DNA from: Miscanthus floridulus | Taxonomy: Eukaryota > Streptophyta > Magnoliopsida > Poales > Poaceae | NCBI RefSeq assembly: GCF_019320115.1 | Contig: NC_089587.1 | Location: 87,004,939 to 87,068,938, forward strand | Length of the DNA: 64,000 nucleotides | Direction of reading: 5' to 3' | Shown here: positions 58,942 through 64,000 of the stretch, in pieces | Layout of the letters: each line of letters begins with the position of its first letter | Numbering within the stretch: the first letter of the stretch is position 1 | The notes under the pieces: model-generated | What the model saw: only the letters and a program-made list of their open reading frames with translations | Database searches by the model: none | What the model was told of the DNA's origin: nothing | Position numbers and translations under genes: made by a program

Positions 58942-60019
58942 AAGGTGGTCTTGGCCATGGCCAGAGTTGAGCACCTTAGGGGACTTTGTGTCCATGCTTG
59001 AGAGTGCTTGGGAGCCCTCCATCTCACATATGCTTGATAGTGATCATCTGATTGTGTGAGAGAGCGATTCTAGTGTGATTGCATCGTGAGGTTGCATCGA
59101 GTGGCACTAGGTGATCGAGTTGCAAGCCGGTGGTGCTTGTTACTCTTGGAGGTTGCCACCTCCTAGATGGCTTGGTGGTGGTCTCCGTCGAAGCCCGCAA
59201 GAAGCTTGTGCGGTGCTCCGGAGAAGAGCTTTGTGAGAGACATTGTGCTCGCCCCGCGGGAGCCACGAAGAGCAACTCTAGTAAAGCATGTCATTGAACT
59301 ACCCTCACTTTCGGGGTAGGTTCTTGCGGTGCCCGATGTGCGGGCTTGGCGGGTGATGCCAATTAGCCACCTAACCACCAAGTGAGCGGTCGACACAACA
59401 GGGACTAGCGTGTTGGCAAGCACGTGAACCTCGGGAGAAAAATCACCGTGTCAACTTTATTCTTCCCGTTGGTTTGCATCCTCGTTACACAAGCTTGTAA
59501 TTACTTTCATATACATTGTGCTTGTGTAGTTGCTCTTGTAATTAGTTTGCTTGTATAGCTCACTAGTTACCTTTTTGCTTGTGTAGCATAGAAGTAGCTC
59601 CCTTGCGTGACTAATTTGGTTTGTGTAACCTTGTTAGTCACTTTGCTTAGTTTGTGTAGCTAAGTATTTGCGCTCTCTAATTTGGCATTGGTTGCCTTGT
59701 TATTGAGCATTGCTAGTGAGCTTAGTTGGCTTTGTGCTTTTGCTTACTAGCATGTGTAGGAGCTCCCCGTTGGTTAAAGTACTAGTGGCATAGGTTTATG
59801 TGACCTTGCTTCTAGAATTGATTAGATGAGCTCTAGCTAGCCCGGCACCTTTGTTGCTTAAGTAGGATCTTTGTAAGGTGCTAGAGAACATAGATAGAGG
59901 GGTGTAGTCTTGGCTAGACCGATAGTTTTAATTCCGCACTTGTTTCGGTTAGCCAACGCGATTAAGTTTTAGAAACAACTATTCACCCCCCCTAGTCGCC
60001 ATCTCAACCCTACAATTGT

Positions 60020-61665
60020 ACCGTGAATCCATGACCTCAAGCAAACAAACTTACATTCTATATTCAGGTGAATAAGCTATGTGATAGTTCTATATTCAGC
60101 ATGGTATCCACTGCAATCTCATGAGAAGAAGTCCATGAGACAATATGGTGTCCTGAGAGGCCAATGAACAAATTATGATTGTGCAATCTTCAAATTACAC
60201 GATGATAGCCTTAGCATATTATCACAAAATTTCCTCATCTCCCCTCTATCTCCTCACCTTTGGATGTTGTGTTCTTTGGGGGCATAATTGATCCTTGGAT
60301 ACACAACGGACCAATTATTGTTGTATTTCAATCTCTGTATTCTTATCCTGTGATGTAGAGGCAACAGACTATATCCAAAGCTAGTTATATGGATTGTTTG
60401 GCTGCACAGCCATCAGCACTTGGATCCCCTTGCTGCTGACAAGAGGATGCCTACTAACTCCTAGGTGTTGATGAGAACCAAGACATATGTTCAATGATTT
60501 GCAAAGATTTAGTCAGGTCACCTCATTAGCTTTGTCGACCAGCGCCGTCCAGATTAGGCAGCCCCATCTAAATCTGTGTGACCAAACTCCAAGATTATAA
60601 CTGCTAACGCAACCACCTCAAAATTTTGATTCTGCTAGCAATTTAAAATCGTGAATTTCGCATTTGTGTTCCCTATTCCTTAGCATACGATCATTACTTT
60701 AATTTAATAAATTAAGCTGGGAGGCCAGGTGGTGGACACTAATTCAAGTGATGATGTCAAGTAAAGATGACAGCTAAACTCTGAATACTTGCAGCGGCAG
60801 TACATTTCCCTCTCTAGCTGTCCTTCCAAGATACACAAGAAAGGTACTCTACTTAACAGATCCATGACTGTGCAAATTAACGTGCAATCGTTGGATTGTC
60901 CAACACTAACCTACAATCCATAGTATTATAGCAACAGTTATCCAAATAAAACCAACAACAGTCATGGATCCTAAAAAGCAGTAAGGTACTCAGGAATGGT
61001 TGCTCCAGAATTGCAGGCAGACAATAGTAGCAGCAAGCTAAGCAAGATAGTGTTACATTCATTAGGCAGTCTACAAAGGAGAAGCGTTGAAGAGTCGTCA
61101 CATTGGACTATAGTAGCATGGGGAGCAGGTAGCGAGCTAGTAACTGCAAAGCATGAGAAGAGATCAAACACCTTTGCTAGTGCTAGGTGCAGACACTGGA
61201 GCAGGCCGAAAGTTATTTAGTATCAATACTTGTACAAGGACTTAATTATACAAATAAACAAATGCCTATTATGGGATTATGCTTGCAGCAAAGGATCGTC
61301 ATTAGCAAGTATGCTTGCTCATTCATAATTCTAGCACACGTCACTCGTCTCCTTAATATTGGAAGGACAGCAAAATGTTGTTATGTTTTGTAGCACCACT
61401 TGAAGTGGGAAATGATACAAAACTGAACAAAGAACCCAAACAAGTATTTCACAGATGTTTCAATCTTGCCGCACCTAACGTTCTAGTAATCTGAATTCAA
61501 TTTTGCTACTGCAACACCATTCATAAAGCCTACACAAATGGATCAGACAAGCACGCAATTTTGCTACTGCAACAACATATATACACAACTAATGGACCCA
61601 AAAAGACAACTCAAGAACTGCTATCCTTCTTCTACTGCTGTCCATTGTAAATCAAAACACTCTGA
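60020..61665. other. Unassigned low-GC sequence
   Basis: I see no gene, repeat boundary or RNA gene. Frames of 60-75 codons on either strand have no motif. The segment could be intron or intergenic sequence. A short phrase, AATTTTGCTACTGCAACA, occurs twice (about 61500 and 61558). Confidence 0.5.
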
Positions 61666-61670
61666 AGGAA

Positions 61671-62094
61671 TGTCAAGGGCGTAGCGATCTAGGGTAGCTG
61701 GCCCTCGACTACGCAGTTCGTAGTCTCGTGCCGTGTCTTCCAGAGCGGAGGTTATGCCCCTCACGGCGCCTGGGCTTGAGAACGGGAGAGAGAGAGATTA
61801 GATAATTGATCTTCCTTTCTTTCCTCTCCAATTCCGGTTTACAGAGTATATATGGCCATCGGCCCTAACCACACGGGAGCAACAAACTCCTAGAATCAAG
61901 GTGCTAAATAAAGGAACTAACAAATCATAATTGATAACTATCTTTAGGAAAATCAGCCACCCATCGCGCCGTGGCCCTGATGCATGTCCGTGGTCACCGC
62001 GGCGCCTTCTGCTCCCGCGTTCGCCGCGCGTGCCGCGGCCCTGCGGATGTCTCTAGCCCGACGCGTGCGCGTGTACGTTTGCCCGTACATGACA
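61671..62094 (-). repeat. 3' LTR of the Reina-type derivative
   Basis: This 424-bp LTR starts TGTCATGTAC on the minus strand. The coding frame runs into its first 140 bp, as is normal for the Reina group. A TATATATAC stretch (minus strand, about 61846-61854) is a candidate TATA box. Confidence 0.8.
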
Positions 62095-62488
62095 TCTCTC
62101 CCCCCCTCGAGAGACAGCTCGTCCGCGAGCTGGAAGTGAGGAAAGCGCGCGCTGAAGGAGTCCAAGTCCTCCCATGTTGCCGATGCCGCAGGCTCGTTCT
62201 TCCAGTGCACGAGGACCTGACGCACGCCGCGTGCGAGGCGAGCCTTGACGACGCGCTCGGGCTCCGGCACCGTGGCCCCATTGTGGACGATCGGTAGAGG
62301 CGGAGGCGTAGTCGGAGGAGCTCCCACCCATGGCTTAAGGAGGCCAACATGGAACACGTCATGAAGACGGGCGCGCGGGGGTAGCTCCAGGCGAACGGCG
62401 ACGTCGTTGATTACTTCCACGATGCGGTAGGGCCCGAAGTAGCGCGGCTTCAGCTTCCCGGTGGCGACGACGTCAAGCGAGGCGACTG
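61953..62488 (-). pseudogene. Integrase C-terminus and chromodomain of a Reina-type element
   Basis: The frame is open for the whole segment. The integrase C-terminal motif is GKLKPRYFGPYRIVEV, followed by LPPRARLHDVFHVGLLKPW. The chromodomain follows (VRQVLVHWKNEPAASATWED) and then LADELSLEGGRDVMYG. In chromoviruses the chromodomain directs integration towards particular chromatin. The integrase catalytic core is absent, so no integration activity is expected. An upstream ATG at 62588 lies in flanking sequence and is not supported as the start. Confidence 0.82.
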
Positions 62489-62507
62489 GCCCGTACATGA
62501 CAAGGAA

Positions 62508-64000
62508 TTGGCAAGCTGCTATACCACTTGAAGGAATTGTAAGTCTGAAACTGAACAACTGAAAAATAGACCACCTAGTTGCTGTCAAATAATTCAGATT
62601 TAAACATTAGTCGCTGCTATACCTCAAAAAGGGCTCTGATCTTGGAATGGCGATGCTGTCAGACACAACCTCCTATATGGTGCACGGCACCAGTCCACCT
62701 CCCATATTCTCTACAGCGTCCCGGACCACCTCCCTCTCCTCCAAGCACCTAGGAGGGGACCTGGACTGCAGAGGTGAGGTGGTAGATGCTGATAATATAG
62801 GCAGGTGCTAGGCTGTGGCATATGCTGAGATGTGTTGCTGATCGAGCCCGCAACTGCTGCTTGGGGGAGGACGATGCGGACGGCGAGGCGGACTCACAGG
62901 GGCCGGGCAGGATGGGGTGAGTCGAGCGGACTGCGGCAGTCGGGCAGGGTGTTGTGGATCGAGGAACGACCAAGATGTGGACGGCGAGGCGAACTCGCGG
63001 AGGCCGGACTTGATAGGGCCGTCGCCGCAGACTGCGGCCGTCGAACGGCGCTCCGTGGGCGTCACGGAGGGCAGTGGCCGAGCGGCGGCCTAGCGGCGAT
63101 GTGAGTGGCGGCCGGGCTTCTCCCGGGCGGCAAGGAGCGCGGCAGCCGTGCATCTCTGTGGGCGGCGCTTAGGGCGACGGCCGCGCGGCGCGGAGGGAGT
63201 CGCTGTGGGGGAGGGCAGCGGTCGGGGCGCCGGGCGGCGCGGAGGGAGTCGCAGCGGACGGACGGCGGTAAGGGGATTTTTTTAACACTTTTTTAAACTA
63301 ATTTTAAATCTAACGTAGTTTTATTTTTTTTTTCCAAAGCTAACATTTTTGCCCGCGCCTATTTCCTGACGCGGCGAAACGTCTGTGTCACGCCATGCAT
63401 GGTGGCGCGGCGAGAGGGATGATGTGGCGACGACCGGGGCGTTGACCGGTGACGTGGCAGGATCTGCCGCGCCATCGATCTTGGCGCAGCAGTGACGCGC
63501 CCTGATCAGTGGCGCGGCAGAGCCGGCTAAAGGCCCACGGCCCAGTCCCGCCGCGCCACGCCCGGCCCACCACACGTACGCGGCCGCCAAGCCCGCCCGC
63601 GCCTGCTGCCTACGGCGCCTGGCCGCCTGCCTGCCACGCCCGCCGCTAATAGCCGCCTGTCCGCCGCGCCTTCGCGCCCGCCGCGCGTGCTCGCCGCCCC
63701 TGCCGTCGGCAGCGCCTGCCCGCCGCGCTGGCCGCGCCAGGCACGCTGGCGTGCCCGCACGCGCCCTGCCAAGGCAGTGAGATTGCATATGCCTTGGGAT
63801 GGAGTGAGTACTTAGCCACACGCCGAAAGCGTCCACTGTTGTTGCCGGCCATTGCCAAGCCCAAATTGGATGGTTCCGTCGTCGTCGGCCGTTTTAAGAC
63901 CTGCAGTAGCGCCGTGAAATTCCCCTTACCCACGTACACCACTGTCCAATTCCTTGACACTGAAGCTTCACCCCGTTCCACTCTACCACGTGCGCACCCT
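62508..64000. other. Right-end flank, very GC-rich beyond 62830; no supported gene
   Basis: About 62510-62830 looks ordinary and could hold exon or intron sequence of a minus-strand gene, but I cannot identify a product. From 62830 the DNA is GC-rich with long chance frames on both strands (62832-63104, 63321-63836 minus), Ala/Arg/Gly-rich and without motifs. A repeated GGCGCGGAGGGAGTCGC occurs near 63190 and 63237. About 63400-63560 holds several TGGCGCGGC and GCCGCGCCA pairs in inverted orientation. Confidence 0.5.

Larger units (their letters stand above)
57548..60014 (+). mobile_element. Solo LTR F, Sirevirus-like
   Basis: It starts TGAAAGGTCCTTGTGTGG and ends CATCTCAACCCTACA, with TSD ATTGT at 57543-57547 and 60015-60019. 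At 2,467 bp it is longer than the LTRs of G or D but shares their layout: palindrome array, TATAAATAG, and a CACCCCCCCTAG stretch near the 3' end. No internal region is present. Small frames on both strands inside it have no motif support. Confidence 0.87.
61671..62502 (-). mobile_element. Compact 832-bp Reina-type chromovirus derivative
   Basis: The TSD AGGAA (61666-61670 and 62503-62507) encloses 832 bp. On the minus strand it starts TGTCATGTACGGGC, which is only the first 14 bases of the LTR. It then jumps into the integrase C-terminus, continues through the chromodomain to a polypurine tract (GAGGGGGGGAGAGA), and ends with a complete 424-bp 3' LTR that begins with the same TGTCATGTACGGGC and ends CTTGACA. 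Most of the 5' LTR, primer site, gag, protease, reverse transcriptase, RNase H and integrase core are missing, yet both outer ends and the target duplication survive. Confidence 0.85.

Noticed and set aside
762..63652. A 20-base match between the two ends of the window (GCCGCCTGCCTGCCACGCCC near 763 and 63632)
   Set aside because: Simple GC-rich sequence with no extended similarity on either side.
63321..63836. 171-codon minus-strand frame near the right end
   Set aside because: Ala/Arg/Gly-rich product of GC-rich DNA; overlapping frames on other phases are equally long; no domain is seen.

Overview
This window is intergenic DNA from a large plant genome, almost certainly a grass of the maize/sorghum/sugarcane group. 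The evidence is a multi-level nest of LTR retrotransposons of grass type (Ty3 elements carrying antisense genes, a very-long-LTR Tekay/Del-like element, a Cassandra TRIM, a Sirevirus, Reina-type chromodomain sequence) plus grass-style MITE remnants. I find no bacterial-type genes, no CRISPR, no tRNA gene and no convincing intact host gene.

Most of the window (1409-55479) is one nest that can be unpicked from LTR pairs and 5-bp target-site duplications (TSDs). Element A (minus strand, 1414-55474, TSD AGGAC) is oldest. Element B (minus strand, 2828-27856) lies inside A. A Cassandra element with 5S-rRNA-like LTRs (7876-8625) lies in B, just after the stop codon of B's antisense gene. Element C (8682-22779, 4.6-4.7 kb LTRs, no coding internal region) lies in an inverted piece of Cassandra; the TSD GTTTG now encloses Cassandra plus C together. 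On the other side, a Sirevirus-like solo LTR D (32398-37917, TSD TTCTC) lies in A's antisense gene and holds a small non-autonomous element E (33682-37266, TSD GTGGC). A Sirevirus G (41978-55250, 13.3 kb, TSD GCGGG) lies in A's 5' LTR.

Outside the nest are flanking sequence (1-1408), a MITE-rich stretch (55480-57542), a second Sirevirus-like solo LTR F (57548-60014, TSD ATTGT), unassigned sequence, and a remarkably compact 832-bp Reina-type chromovirus derivative (61671-62502, TSD AGGAA) that keeps only the integrase C-terminus and chromodomain.

No element here looks autonomous. A and B each keep a decayed sense-strand gag and an intron-containing antisense gene but no reverse transcriptase or integrase. 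G has a full gag-pol domain order with a few nonsense codons and a decayed extra ORF downstream of pol. The most interesting structure is a CpG-rich palindrome array (core GACCGGACGCGTCCGGTC) just upstream of the TATA box in the LTRs of D, F and G. The same array-plus-TATA arrangement occurs inside G ahead of its extra ORF and looks like a second, internal promoter. Other points are a hairpin repeated four times per B LTR with compensatory base changes, and a strong TAG bias among inactivating stop codons.
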